Shown here: positions 11,001-24,497 of the stretch, one piece after another
Numbering within the stretch: position 1 is the first letter of the stretch
How the letters are laid out: each line of letters begins with the position of its first letter
From: Acanthaster planci
Taxonomy: Eukaryota; Echinodermata; Asteroidea; Valvatida; Acanthasteridae
Reading direction: 5' to 3'
DNA length: 64,000 nucleotides
Assembly: GCF_001949145.1 (NCBI RefSeq)
Contig: NW_019091385.1
Location: forward strand, 175,152-239,151
Notes under the pieces: model-generated
Database searches by the model: none
Told to the model about the DNA's origin: nothing
Seen by the model: only the letters and a program-made list of their open reading frames with translations
Made by a program: the position numbers and the translations under genes

Positions 11001-14000
11001 GACCTAAGTGGTCCCTTTTGTGAGGACTGAAAAACGGAGAAGTCCTCGGTAATCTAACGGCTTCACACGATGTCGGTTTGTTGTATGCTCGATTGAAACT
11101 GGTTCTTACACGATGTGGACCTATTATTGTTTACAAGTTAATTTAAGATGTGAAGGTCACGTGATGCTGAGTTTGGTGGGACATAGCAAGCTGCATCTAT
11201 TCTGCGTTCCGTGTAAGGCACTCCAAACGGTAGTGACTTGATATAAAACTGTGTTACTCGGTGCATTTTGGTGAGGCAGACGTGAAAGTCGCTTGTGTGG
11301 GGTTTGAGTGGCTTGAAGATGAACGTGCTCATACCTCGCCGAGGGTCGACAGCTGTTTCTGCTCCAGAGGACTTCTGGCGTGCAGAGACAGCGTCTTGAG
11401 AAACATCGGGGAAGGCGTCGATGTGATATCCAGCAGGTGCAGCAAGGCGTAGCGGAGGGAGCAGGGAGGCAGGCGATCGTGGGAGACCCAAGTACGAACG
11501 GTGCCTGATTGCAAATCATTGAGTACGGAAGAAGACGGAATATTCTCAAAAAATGAGAAATTGCAAATCTTACTGCTACAATTGTACGGCCAGTCTCACC
11601 AAAAAGTCTCGTCTTCTCGTTCAATCCCACTGATACTCACCGAGTTCCGTGACCTTGGCCTCGTGCCGATCCACTTTGACGACCGTATCAGGTGACTTCT
11701 CGTACGCGATTCTGCGCAGAATCCGCTCCACCAAGTCCTTGTCATTGGTTGGATAGATGGCCACGTGATCTCCTGGCTCAAAGGTAAACTCATCTTGATC
11801 CTGGGTGTTTAGTTTCACAAGGATTGTGGATCGCCTTCAAGAAAATAAAATAGCGACAGCTGCATTTCAGGCACATCATATCTGTAGGTCTAAAACTAAC
11901 CAACTATCAAGTCATACATGTTTGTTCAAATCCATGGACTATGACAAAGGCGTAAATATAATAAAAGAACCTTCCAGGCCGCTACTTAAGACCAAACCCA
12001 AAAAGGAAAATTTGGCATTAAATGGACACAATTATCCTTTCTGATATTATTCAATGGAACTGTTGGAACATTTGTCAGATTAAACCTGGAATGTTGTACA
12101 ATACGGCCGATTCACACGGTCGACCCTTTGACAGATTTCGCGCATTGTGATTGGCCAATGCGTTGCAAACTTTTGGGGCACACTATTGTGAAACGCCCGT
12201 ATTAAAAGAACATTTAGATGTAAAATTCATAAGCTGTGCACGTAACACCTTACCGTGATAGTGGGTTCAGGAGGTTCGTCCTCGAATTGAAACGAAAAGG
12301 CAGAACCATCCTGCCGTGCAAATCGCTGAGTGTACGGCTAAGGTCGGCAGGATTGGCCTGGTAGTCGGCGGCCGTGACTCGGTACTTCTCCGCCGCCCAG
12401 GTGGCATCGGGCATGCCGACGGACGCTGTCACGTTGTCGATGTTCACGTCACTTCCAATGCAGAAAGTCTCGCAGGCGGCCTAAGAATTTTCAAAAGTTG
12501 TGTTGGATTTCTTCAACGCTGACAGGAAAAAGTAACTTGGGCAATGACACACAAGGAAATATGCGGTGCAGAAACTTTATGGATATTTTTGAATCATCAT
12601 CTGGTTAGGCAAGGAAAGTTTAATCTGGCAACTTGCCAACATAGAGCTCACTTCCAGAAGGCAATTTCGAGGTCCAAGGTTCAAGTCCATTCTCAAACCA
12701 GAATAAAATAGATCGTGTCCAAGCATTTTGTTGACGAGTTGTAACGACTTCAAACTAACCTTGAATATCTCCTGTGCCCAATTCTTGAAGGCAATCTCCT
12801 GTCCTCCGAGTTCGTCTCCCTCTGTGATTTCCAGGAGCCGCTCCGCTCCCAACACTTCAAGCAGCTCGTCGACGGCATGCCCGAAGGCGCAGAAGTTTGA
12901 ATACGCCGACGACCCTAGACCAAAGACGGAATACCTACAAACAGATAAAAAAAGATACCAAATCTGTCTGGTCTTTGAGAAAGAAACACAAAACCAAGGT
13001 TTAGATTGGTGTTACATTTACACTCAAAGTATCCACACGGGGCATCCTGTATGGACACATGCAGAGGGTTTTGAATTAACACCAAGGTTTGCAGTGTAAG
13101 ATGGTAAGTCAAAAGCTATTTGGTTACCTCACAGCGCTCAGAGGGCGCGAGGGTTCGTCCATCGATGTGACGGAATTCGCGCGGAGGATTTTTCTGGGAG
13201 CGATTCGGACTGGCTGGTCGCAGAATTTCTCGCAAGAAATGTAATCAGTCGTCGGCGCCAACTCAACCTTGCTGTTACGTCTAAGTAAAAAAAAATAACT
13301 GTAGAATTATCTATGAAGGTGACTTTTTCTGACTACCGTGGCTTGATTTTCGCGATTAACATTTCTGCAGCTTAGCTGTTTGATAAAAGTCATTCAGGGA
13401 TTATTTTTGCAGCATGATCTCCAAAGATATCCGTCAGGGCCATTGTATAACACAATCATTTGGAAAGGGATACCTTCGTTGATTATGTGAAGAAGGCGAA
13501 CTTTAAGCGCACCAAAGACCATGCTGATTTCAGATGAACGCTCAAATTACCGACAGGTTTAAACAAGCAGTGACTCAATCCCACTATTTCTGCCTATAGT
13601 GGAATTCATTATGTCTAAAATGTAGAGATAACAACCATCACACCATCCAATATGTAATACGTTACTATTTATCCACAGCAGACAGGTGCTTCTAAAAGGG
13701 ATAAGAGAATTTTCCTCAATTTTTCTGTTTTGCTGTTAGCAACTGCGACGAGCAAATTGATTGTCTCTCTTGAGTTTTTGAGTCGACAATCACGCGCTCT
13801 GCTGGGCTTGAGCAAGAACGCGCTTCTCCGTTAGAGTTCCATCGCGTGGCACAGCGCGACGCGTAGCGAGTGAATGTCTGTACAGTATGCGGTATACTGT
13901 CTAGCGCGGTGCCGCACGGAAGGGGCTTAACCCTAACCAACGGCTTGAAATGAAGCCTACGAGGATTCCCACTTGGGCTCAAACTTTACCTGGCAATCTT

Positions 14001-17000
14001 GTCTGCCTTGCGTTCCTCCTTCTTCGCCTTCTCCATGATATATCGAGCGAATGACTGAAGGGAGAAAGATGTCTAAGTCAGCTCAACCAACAAACTATTG
14101 ATGTTTCATCATTAAGGGGTCATACGTCATAGTAGTTCGAGACTGAAAGTTTGAAAAGAAGTAAGCTTATTCCTTCTGCTTAACGCTGAAAAGAATTAGT
14201 CGCTGGCAATTTTTTTGCTGAGAAGGAATCAATGTGAGTTCAAGAATTGCTGTGAAAATAACGTGCAGATCGAGCCAACCTTACAATACATGTACACCAT
14301 ATGATGGGCGCCATTGGCCGATCTGCACGATCGCCTGATCGCTCAGTGCGATTGGTCTATCCTGTATGATTTCCCGGTTTTATTACCATTTTCCAAATCA
14401 CGCAAAGAGATCGATAGTTCGCGCAAAAGATCATGAGCCATCCCGCCCAACTAAGAAAAACTGCTGCTTTGCAAAGCCTATGCATGTGAAAAAAAATTAA
14501 ACATGGAAGGTATCTAAAGCTTTGGCCTGATGTCATGGCTGTGGCTAAAAGTACCACGGACATCTATGAAAGCCACAGGAGAGCGGCTTTGGCCACTTCC
14601 CATAGACGCGTGCGTTTAAGCTCTCCGACAGTGAATTTAGACACGAAGTAGGGCCTGTGGGCCGGGGGGACCTAGAGAGGGCGCAATTTTCCTAGCAACG
14701 GAGACTTCTTTGGTGTTCACGAACGACTGTGAAATGCATACAGTCGCGTCCTTAACAACCATATGAACACTCCCCGCCAATTATAGCTCTTTTCAACCGA
14801 TGACGGGGTGCTTCTGCTCAAGGCGGGTAACTGTCGGGCATGCTGAGGTCCTCGTACCTGGCCGTTCTCGGGTGGATCTCCGTTACCGAACGTGCTGGCC
14901 ACGACCAGGAGTAAAGCCTCCTGTTCCAAGTTGGCGACATCGTATTCATTCATGCATAACACCTTCAGGGAACAGACCAAACAAAGCAGACATTTTGGAA
15001 AGGACGACAACCTATGGTTGATGGAACGATGTTGACAGCCAACAGAAAGGGTAAAGTCACCAGAAAATGCTGTTGAAATTGCATGAGGGAAAACAAGACA
15101 AACAAAAAAGATTGTGTGATAAAAACATTAAATACCTAATAATTTCCTTTGTTAAAATAAAATAATTTGATGTGTGCTTCATACTCTGGCCAGGATTTCT
15201 TCATGCTTGAAATATATTTTTGTACATGTTCTAATACTTGGCTGTATTATTTTTCTTCGGCTTGAAAATCTTGTTTTGGAAACATTCTGCGATTTCTTTA
15301 ATCTGCAGATACCTTGGCATGGAAGGCAGTGCTAAACATCCTATGAATTCTCTCTGCGTAGTTTTTCGATCGCCCTGTCTCGGTAGCATAAAGTATGGTG
15401 GCCTTGAAGCGTTTGGACAAAGCCCTGATCATCAACCGAGCCACGAAGCGAACAGCCCTTCAAAGACAAAGTCAAAGTACAGGAAAACAACTGAATTAAA
15501 AAAAAATGGTGTCCATTGTGTTTGAGAAGCCCAAAGAGAACTTAACCCATGACATTCAACTGTGTGGCAAAAAGTTGCCATCGTTTGCAACTTTAGCAGG
15601 CCTGGGGTTACTGTCTCTAGGTCAAGCACACCTCAATTCCTAACTTTTACATTCAATTTTCAATAACACCAGCTTTTGCATGGGGAATACAATGACGCCA
15701 TTATTAAACTAAAATTGCCACGGAATAGATTTCAATAGTTCACAAACCTGCTGACGACAACATGAGAGACGCGCGGTGGCTTTTGCGCCATGATAGCGCA
15801 GTGACTGTATCCACGAAAAAATGATTTTAAACGAAGCGTGATCACAATTCCAAGTACTTTATGCCCCACAACCGGGTCTTCGAGTTACTGAATGGTTGCT
15901 CACTCAGTTGGCTTCCATAAATAAAGTTTGGGCGCAGCCAGGCCCAGCGGTGAAGAATGAGCCAAGTCAATTGACAGACACACAATACCCACACTTCTGA
16001 TAGCTGCGTGGGCAATTTTCGCAAATAAAAGTTTTACGGCAGGACCATACAGACATCATGTGAAATGAGCACATACGTATTTGGAGTTTAACCAAGGATG
16101 TAATGATCAATACTGCACTATTTTTGACCACAACTGACCTTTTTTCTTTGCGAGTTTAGATTTTGTGAAAGAACACAAGGCCGTGAGAAAACACTCCTGT
16201 ATAGATCCACACCATGCACTCCTGTCGAAATTGTTCCATAAAGGTTTCTGCTAACTCATAATATTACTTCAGTGGTGACAATAGAGTGTTTGCACGGTGC
16301 GCCACCATGGAGGAAAGGCAACTGTTCTCGCGTGATTTTCTTGAGTAGACGTTTTGACCTTTCATGGCCAATGAATGTAATAACATAAACTGCCCTCCAT
16401 CATGGCGCACCGTGAAAACATTCTTACTCTGCAACTTCCTTGAAAGTCTTCTTGGTTGTGCCTTGTCCGGACTCAGACGAACGATTCCTCCACAAGTGGG
16501 TTTTCCAGGCTGGTTCCTTGTGAAAGAATGTCAGTAAATATCCCGTTATCAACAACATTTAACTTACACTCCTAAAAAAGACAAGGGTGGTCCCAATTAT
16601 TCTTAACACCGGTACGGGCTAATTTCTTTCACCAAATTGTGTAAAGGAAGTACAGATGTTACAAAGCCTTAAGGGTTGCTTGCTGCCTCAATGCGCCCAT
16701 GAAAGTGATGGCTCGTGATCTTGGTCGGGCAAATTATGTCCAAGGAGACCTCCAGACAAGTCATGTCATTCCCCTTGAAGGAATAACCTCATACCAGGGC
16801 GATGTTGACAAAGCAATTCGATAACAAGACAAAAGGCCAAAGTAATCAATGGAAACGATGCTAATAGTGATATTTCAGATGATACTTATGGAGACTGGAT
16901 GACGATGGAAACGAACAGATTCATACCTGATATTCATAGGAAGGCTTCAAGGTATAGTACAACATTTCCTGATGGAAGACTTGGCAGGCACTGCCCGACA

Positions 17001-20000
17001 TTGGCGGGACGATCCAGACCCAATCGGCCGGACAACCCCCACGAGCTTGCTGTTCGTTCTTCATGTGCGTGATGAAGGACTCAGAGGCGGAGTGGTGATC
17101 TGTGATGGTCACTTGAGCTTTCTGATGAAACAAAAAGGCAAAAAAAAACTCTGAGGTCTCGCTCGGTAAATGGAAAGGATAAGTTTCCGACTTGAAGGCA
17201 TGTTCATGATTTTCGGTGCTATTTTGTCATATTTATCCTACAAGATATACCTGGAAGCTGTGTAAGACGGCCACGTTGGCTTCGACCAGAGCTTTGTCCC
17301 TCCACAGTGTCATGTTGGAAGTTGTGTCCAAGCCAATCTTGGATGCTATCGTCTACACAGAGTGGAAATCATTCAATAAATCTAAGGTACGAGTCCTTTA
17401 TATGCGTTAAAAAAATTCGGCAGCTAATCTCGATCAACCCAGCAATTATTCAGTCTGTCAGTCGGTCACTCGGTCGGCCAGTTTTTCAGTCAAGTGATCA
17501 ATCGATCGATCAACCAACCAATCAATCCATCCATCCATCAACCGATCGATCAAATCAAACAATTATTCAATTCTTCAATTTCTCCATAAACTATCAATTT
17601 ACTAATCAATCAATTATTCATCAACTAATCCACCTATCAATCTATCTATCCATTTTTCTATCAATCCTACCTCCAGGAGGTTGTATCTGTTGGTATCACA
17701 GAGATTCCTGGCTCCAATCTCGGTACTCATGTACCAGCCGTTGAAGGGACACGCCGTGAACTCCAGTCCACCGACGTCTAGTATCATGTTAGAGACGGCA
17801 GGTACTGCATACCACCTCAGACCCAGCTCGGCAAACCAGTCGAATCTAAACCCACAAAAAGCAGTACTAATTTTTGTCTTGCCACAAAATGCCCAGAACT
17901 GCAGTGTTGATTCAACGTGGTGTGGTGTCCAGTTTCGGACATAAGCTTTTCACGAATCATTTTGTAGAGGAAAACTATCAATGTTGGTTTTGAAGTGGTT
18001 AATTAAGAATCAATTCATTTGAGGATCAAAATGGCAGTTTATTTGAAGGCTAAATTATTCAATGACCAATAAAAGGGAGTTTTTAGCGTTTATGCTGTGA
18101 GTCTTATGACTTATGACGCTAAGATGATAATCGAAAGTACTTGACATTTTCTTTGTGTTTACACGTGCGTGAAAAACTGACTTACACTAATCGCAATTCC
18201 ATGTACAGTTACAGTTTAAAGGTGAAGGCGGGAAACTTTCAGGTATTTCAAAGATGGGTTTGCGCCAGGGAGATGGAATTAATTTGGGACTTTTGTCCTG
18301 CCCTTTCACAAGCCTTCGGGGCATACACTGAGCATACAATGTTTAAATACACGTTGGGCAGGGTAAAAGTCCAAATTAAAACTTTCAGGTGTTCGAGAAT
18401 GGGAACACTCTTGTTTGGTGTCATAAAGTGACTCAATCCGAAGACTTAGGCCGTGTCCGAAATGGGCTTCCAGAGCTACGGCTAGGTCTATTGCCTGCCC
18501 GTCTCCACGCAATTCCAATGGAGTGAAGACCTAGACCTAGCTCTAGACAAGAGATTCGGATGTAGCCTTACTCAGGGTGGCTTAGTTTGACCTCCATGGC
18601 GCATTCCTCCGGAATGTCAAACCACTCCGGATCTTCGCCATTGGCTTGCAACACGAGCGGTAGGATGTCGAACCGTCCGCCGGATCCCTTCCATCCTAGC
18701 TTCTGGCAAATCTGGCAAGTTAACAAGATGTCGAAGAATTCAAGGTGTGAGCAACTATGTTTGAAACTGCTCTATTCAATGACAAGAGCGACAGGGGACA
18801 AGTGCAGTGATAGTTTGAGTCGCTGTGAGCAGGGTTAAAATATATAAATTTGAGTTCAACGATTGTACTGCCAGGGTATTTGTTTGCCTGTTGAAAACAG
18901 AATTCTCGTCACGGTGGGTTGAAATTGGGGCAAGGCAGTACTCTAATATCATCTTATTATCCGAGTCAGGATGAGAAATAGGCCCAATCCTTGTCGATTT
19001 GGCAATATTTGAAGACTGTTTGCCGCTTGTCCCGTGAAGTGACCTTTACCGATTGCAAATAAACTGCAATTTTAGTACCTTGCTGGTTTTAAAACAAGAA
19101 AAAAGTGAAAGTTTCGAAAGGTTTAGAAAAGTTTCGGGGTGACTTTTCTGATGATATATGCGTCTAATATACAGCTAGTCATATAAGTGTCCTTGGTATC
19201 CAACAGTTCGCTTTTTCGAGAAAAGCGAATTTAGAATTGGCCCATACTTGCAGCGATTGAGTCCATTAAAATTATTTTCCCTACTTTGACGAAGAAGGAA
19301 ACAATCTCTTGTATCCAGGTCGCAATCAAACCGAACAGTAGAATAGCTAATAGATGCACTGTTGTGTCTACAATACAGAGATTACACTTCAGGGCTTTTC
19401 AGTGGTTCCCTGCCATGTCGAAGGAATGGTCACCGAGTACCAAGTGTAAGGTGTCCATTGAAACAGTTCCTTCTCACCGTACCTTTGTGAATTCCACGCT
19501 GGCCGGATCGCCAATGACCGTCCCGTCCTCTTGCTGGTACCCGGCGTACTTGATCAGCGTGGTGTTCCACACTCGGTAGTCGTGGTGCCCATCCGTGCGC
19601 GATGGAAACACAGTTATTGCCGATCTATTGACAAAATCGAATGGCCACAAAACAGTCTAAACTAGCCCTGGTGCAGACCGTCTTATTTGAATGTTGCAGA
19701 CTGTGGTGTCGGATTTTCTATTTACATGTAATTATTTAATTGGCCGGTACAGTCATTTGCATCTGCAGCTGTAAGGCCACATTAGCCCTTTAATAAACGA
19801 TCTTTGTCTGACCAGGGAACACAGTCGGAGATCGAAATAGTAATTCTTGTTTTGTGGGAGAAAATCGAGAAGAACTAGGGGAAAAAACCTTAAGGCACAG
19901 GCGATAATCAAAGAAAAACTACACCCATATGATGCCCAAGCTAGGAATCGTGCCGGAGACGAGAGTGGGGAGGTGGGCAGGACCAACAAATGACATGAAA

Positions 20001-23000
20001 TAAAAAAAATATGTTGACAAACTTAAGGTTTTCAAAATCATGACATTGGCTGAAATGACTCACCTTAGATTTCCCTTGTTGGTTGCGTACAGCAAATGTT
20101 TGCATATTGCTTCTAACATGCCTCTAGTATTGCGTACGTTGCGAGCGTCAAACAACTACAAGAAATATTTTACAAAAAAAGGAGCAGGACCTTACATAAA
20201 AAACGACGTATTTGTGGCTTTTTAAATTGTTTTTGCCATTCTTAGCGCTATTTGAAAGCTTGAACACTATGAAAGCTGGACAGTCAGACACATGTAACTA
20301 TTTTACAATCCTCAATTTTTCTCACCTCGAAAAAGTGGGGTGGATGATTCAATACCACGTCCCCCTTGTCAATATGGGGAGGGGGATGTATACCCCATCC
20401 CCTGGGATACAGTTCATGTGTTGCTGTTGACACAGACTGTACGTTGCTATTTGAATATCATCACAATGAATGCAAAAAAGGTTTACTGGAGAGTATCCCA
20501 GGGGGAAGAAATACCAGCTAACGTGACGTCATACGCGTAAGGCCTATTCACACCCACGAACGAGGGGGCAGTAACATATAATTTGCTACACTGTCTTGAC
20601 GAACTTTGAATTGAGCTTTGAGTTCTGGAAGTGCAACTGGTAGATCCAAGGGTTGAACGGGTATCAGCCCCACACAGGAGGCCTTGGCACAGTAAGAGAA
20701 GAAAGACTTCGTTACTTAGGAAGGCTATCAAGGTTTGATACAACTCTCAAATTTTGGCCTCCGGGTAAAATAAACCCTGTCCGAATTAACTCTCGATCCA
20801 TCCTTGCACGAAAGAAGCAGATTTTTTTTGGGGGGGGGTGATTAAAATCTATCGCTAACTTTATCTCCTTGTCCTTCCCACCTGTAGTTTCGACCACTGT
20901 ATCCGACCAATGCATCGCGAGGCGTTCCGCCAGGCTAGCTTGGCCCCGAAAGTCAGTTCGGCCTCCGTCAAGTTGTATGTCCCGGTAGTCTCAATGCAAG
21001 CAGTGACTTCTGCCAACCGTGACGCATGAGCGTCTGTATTGGCTCTGAGATGGACCACAGTGGTTTAAGAGTATGATGAGAATTCACAATTATACATAAC
21101 GAAAAAAAAATGAAACTTTTCTTATGTTCTAAAATCAACCGATTTTTGGAACTGCAACATAGTATGCAGCAGTCGGTTTTAAAGATAACAAAATTGTTTA
21201 CGCACAAAAGAGACCAACGATTTGAACCGTGGCAAACGCACTAGAAGTTAAGGCGGCACAATTGAAAAGACAGGTCACAGTCCAGCGACTGTGAAAAATG
21301 AGGGTAACATTGCCCAGCTACTAATGTTAGTAGCTTGTCTGCATATTGGGAAAAATTATAACAATACATCTGTCGAACGGCAGCCCCACATCGGGTGATG
21401 AGTTTTGTTCTGGTCTCGTTTTCCCAGTAAGCCAGACCTTGAAACTGAGCGTTCTATGTGTGCTCTCCGTGAACTTGAAAACTGGGGTGTTTGGGATTTA
21501 AAGAAAAACATAACGAGGGTGGGGGGGGTGTCGGGAAGATCCTCGCTGGAAATCATGTGTGAGATTTCGAAAAGAACAACTCACCAACGAGCTGTATATC
21601 ATGTAAGAACACACGACATCGAATCGTGTCGTGCCATATCAAATAACACTTGTCATTATCAAGTTATTTCTTGCATGAAAAATAAACCAAACTAAGCCCT
21701 AACAATAAACAAAAAAGGACAACACAAGTAAAAAGTGGAGATAAGCGTTCGTCAATTAGTTACGAACGCATGCGCGATCGGGCTGACAATTTTATTTCGT
21801 TAAACGATGCCATTTAAGTTGTGAATATCTTGGTAAGCATAAAAATCGCTGTAAACAGTGCTTGTCTTGCCATTCAATCCTTTGAGGTTTTTTTTGTTGT
21901 AATCTTGCAATCTGACAACGTCATCAGCTTCAAACCTCCCACATGCCTTGTCTGCATAAAGGACATTGTACATGTACCTCCAAATCTTGAGACGATTACA
22001 ACACACTTCGCCACAGGCATCAACGGAACATGATTTTCGAACTTCATCAACCTCATACTAAATAAGTGCTCGAGTATTTCATGACGTCACCGGTGCAAGT
22101 TATGAGCAATACTATCTTGCCAAAACTTGGTTTCTACAAAAAGCAAAGGTTGGGTGATTTTGTATCTATGGTAAAAACAAACGAAGACCTCAATTCACAT
22201 TATCATTTTCCGCAACGAGTAAGGGGAGGAACCTTTCAGCTGATTTTACATTGATTTAAAATATTAAAGAATATCAAACTTTCAATGCTTGCAATAATAC
22301 CCGATGACGTCATAGCGATATACGGACCACTCGTGATCGGGGTTGGTATACATGGTCGAAGATAAAGGTCAAATGGTCTGGAAGAAAAGCCTGCATGTAT
22401 TTTATGGTGAAAAGAAAAAAAAGAAAGACAGAAAGAGATAAAATACATATTCTAATGATTTTGGATATTTGTTAGAAAAAAACAATGCAAACCAAATACT
22501 CAAGCATTTTTACCTGCCGATGTGAGCGTAATATTGCTGAATGAACTCCTTCGCTTGTTTGAGTACTTCGGTGGTGGGTCTGGGTAGCGAACCGGTCCGA
22601 TTGGATGGAGTGAGAATCGAACCCCTGCACCGTCTCTCCGAACACGGAGCTTCACACTAGCCATAACATTCAGCAGAAAAACAGTCGTTTTAGTCAAAAT
22701 GTTTCCCACACTTCGGATGTGCTGCATACATACTGTGGACGTATGTACATGCATTCTACACTGTGCTTGTTTACAAGTCAGAAATTCTGCACTGTCTCCA
22801 CCAGGCCTTGAAATTCAAGTCTATTTCGGAAGCTTCAGAATTCTCGAAGGATGGAGGATTGTGTTATGAGGAATGAGACTTGCTGTAGATCGTCGAAGCT
22901 TCAAACTTTATGTAAAATGTGTACTTTATGTAAAATATATAGGGCCTACTCTGGAATCTTTAAAAAGTGACAAAATCTCAGAATTGCCAAAGAAATTATC

Positions 23001-24351
23001 TTGCGAAGCGAAGAAGTTATTAGGCCTATCTCAGGCCTTCCTATAAGGCTCTAATAAACTAACTTTAACTTAATGAGGATTGTCTTGTTTATTAAAAACA
23101 CAATCGTTTGCACTCGAAGAGACTAGTGGAAGAAATATTGTCTAATGAAACGCGTCCGTCTGTGGCACTTTTCAATTGTGCCTTTTATTCGCATCAGCAA
23201 AGGGGCACAATTAGCTTCACGTAAGAATGACAGCATCGGGAGTCAACCAATTCCCATGTTGAGCGGTGATGTAGAACTGAAAAGTGGCAAAGTAAGTCAA
23301 GCGCTAAATAGTTGTGGCAATTTTTTTTCAAGTCGACCCTACTCTTCAAAACACGCAAAGAAACCTTGAAAACTCTTTTCACGCACAAACATACCATTGT
23401 CTTCCCTTATCATAATGTTTAGCTTGAAGGTGAACAATGCTTTTGGACTAGGCACAAAGTACGCTAAAGGCATGTTCTGGTAAGAACCAGGGTTGCATAA
23501 AGCCATATTTTCCGGCAGTTCGCCTCCAACATGCATGTAGTAAGCCCATTTCACGGCGGCAACAGGTTCTTTGCTCAACGCGCTTCGATCAATACAAATT
23601 GATCGTCTTCAGGTGCGGTATAAAGAGAAACTCACATTTTAGTATTTAAACATATTCACATGTTGATATTATGATAGTTCTTTGGTTGGAGTTCAATTGG
23701 ATAACACAGTTTTTGCATTGTAGGCCAATTGGCAAAATTTTAACTACAAATTGGAATACATGTATTACCTTTTAAAAATAGCAAAAACACCTCTAAATCT
23801 TCAACATACACCTTGAGAAAGACCTTCATCCGAAACGAAGTTGTATAGAGTGCTTCAAACGAAATAATAATAATAAATAAAATAATAATAAGCCATGTCA
23901 TCTAAAAAAAGATGATTTTCAATGGGCCATCTAACAATATTAAAATAGGCACACACTATTTAAAAAAACCTTAGTTTTGCCACAACATAATCATCTCTCT
24001 TTTAAACATGCTTAAAAGCTAAACACTTCGTGTTCATAATTGAAATTCCCGTCAGTGTCTTATTGTCGAACAATATCTGGGGCCTACACATACCCTAACA
24101 CGAATAATATTTAAATTATTAACCCATACGGAGTGTTTCCTAAAGTGTTTAATTGCTTAACACAGTTTTTGCACCTTTGGAAAAGAAAATGCCATGCTAG
24201 TTTATTGTTATGTACCCACCGTGACTGCATTGTGATGCAGGGAATCCACATTCTGGGACCCCGTGGCAAAGTTGTGAAGGTTGACGTGCTTCTGGCGGTA
24301 GGGTGACACCGCGCAACTACCGGCCCGGGTCCTCTCCGTTGAAGTATCCAT
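8018..24351 (-). CDS. NOS: Nitric oxide synthase, complete 23-exon gene
   Basis: Makes NO and citrulline from arginine, O2 and NADPH. Coding exons: 24220-24351, 22514-22656, 20882-21044, 20064-20155, 19483-19624, 18572-18711, 17671-17845, 17251-17352, 16927-17121, 16428-16516, 15313-15457, 14858-14962, 13990-14054, 13128-13280, 12760-12934, 12254-12480, 11641-11834, 11335-11504, 9711-9921, 9312-9396, 8655-8937, 8315-8506, 8018-8176. All phases close, giving 1178 aa. Visible landmarks: zinc tetrathiolate C49/C54 (CSERRC); haem ligand C136 in [10 protein letters not shown]; substrate glutamate E313 in GWYMSTEIG; calmodulin helix about 449-475; FMN domain with ATETGRS and FGNGDPPEN; an insert of about 50 residues (563-613) at the place of the autoinhibitory loop of nNOS/eNOS; FAD motif RYYSISSS at 912; NADPH site [13 protein letters not shown] at 986 and HIYVCGD at 1086; a C-terminal tail. 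There is no PDZ domain. Insert plus tail predict a Ca2+/calmodulin-regulated enzyme (inference). The start is the first in-frame ATG after the TATA box. Intron 19 is GC-AG. If CTG/GTATGT in the last exon were used as a donor, the last five residues would differ. Confidence 0.97.
16284..16424. mobile_element. TA-flanked MITE in NOS intron 10, abutting the exon 10 donor
   Basis: A 141-base element with terminal inverted repeats of about 22 bases: GAGTGTTTGCACGGTGCGCC on the left and AGAATGTTTTCACGGTGCGC read inward from the right. TA dinucleotides flank both ends (16282-16283 and 16425-16426), as in Tc1/mariner-type target duplications. The right TA overlaps the exon 10 splice donor GTAAGA (16427-16422), so the element's terminal bases supply donor positions +4 to +6. 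No ORF is inside. Confidence 0.75.
17450..17660. repeat. Degenerate tetranucleotide array in NOS intron 7
   Basis: Runs built on GTCA, GATC, AATC and CATC units (for example CAGTCGGTCACTCGGTCGG and ATCGATCGATCAACC) fill about 200 bases between NOS exons 8 and 7, ending about ten bases from the exon 7 donor. It is a simple-sequence array with several interconverting tetramers. Confidence 0.75.
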
Positions 24352-24386
24352 CCGGCTGTTCACACGCACCTCAGAGTCTTCGCTGG

Positions 24387-24434
24387 TCAAAACTTGGTCA
24401 CAGTCACCGATATCAACGCAAAAAGACCCGACAT
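24387..24434 (-). other. Short upstream ORF in the NOS leader
   Basis: Between the predicted transcription start and the NOS ATG there is one out-of-frame ATG at 24434. It opens 15 codons and ends in TGA before the main start at 24351. If the TATA-based start site is right, this uORF would be in the mRNA leader and could lower translation. Confidence 0.45.
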
Positions 24435-24490
24435 CGGCTACTGACAACGTAATGTCGACGAGATGCGCGACTTCTCCAAATGTGACGCCC

Positions 24491-24497
24491 TTTTATA
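24491..24497 (-). promoter_or_regulatory. TATA box of NOS
   Basis: TATAAAA on the minus strand, followed by GGGCG, lies about 140 bases upstream of the NOS start codon. A start site about 30 bases downstream (near 24466) would give a short 5' UTR of about 115 bases without an intron. The position is inferred from the motif alone. Confidence 0.6.

Noticed and set aside
22600-22640. GGTTCGATTCTC on the minus strand, like a tRNA B box
   Set aside because: It is coding sequence of NOS exon 2 ([10 protein letters not shown]), with no A box or acceptor stem at the right distance.
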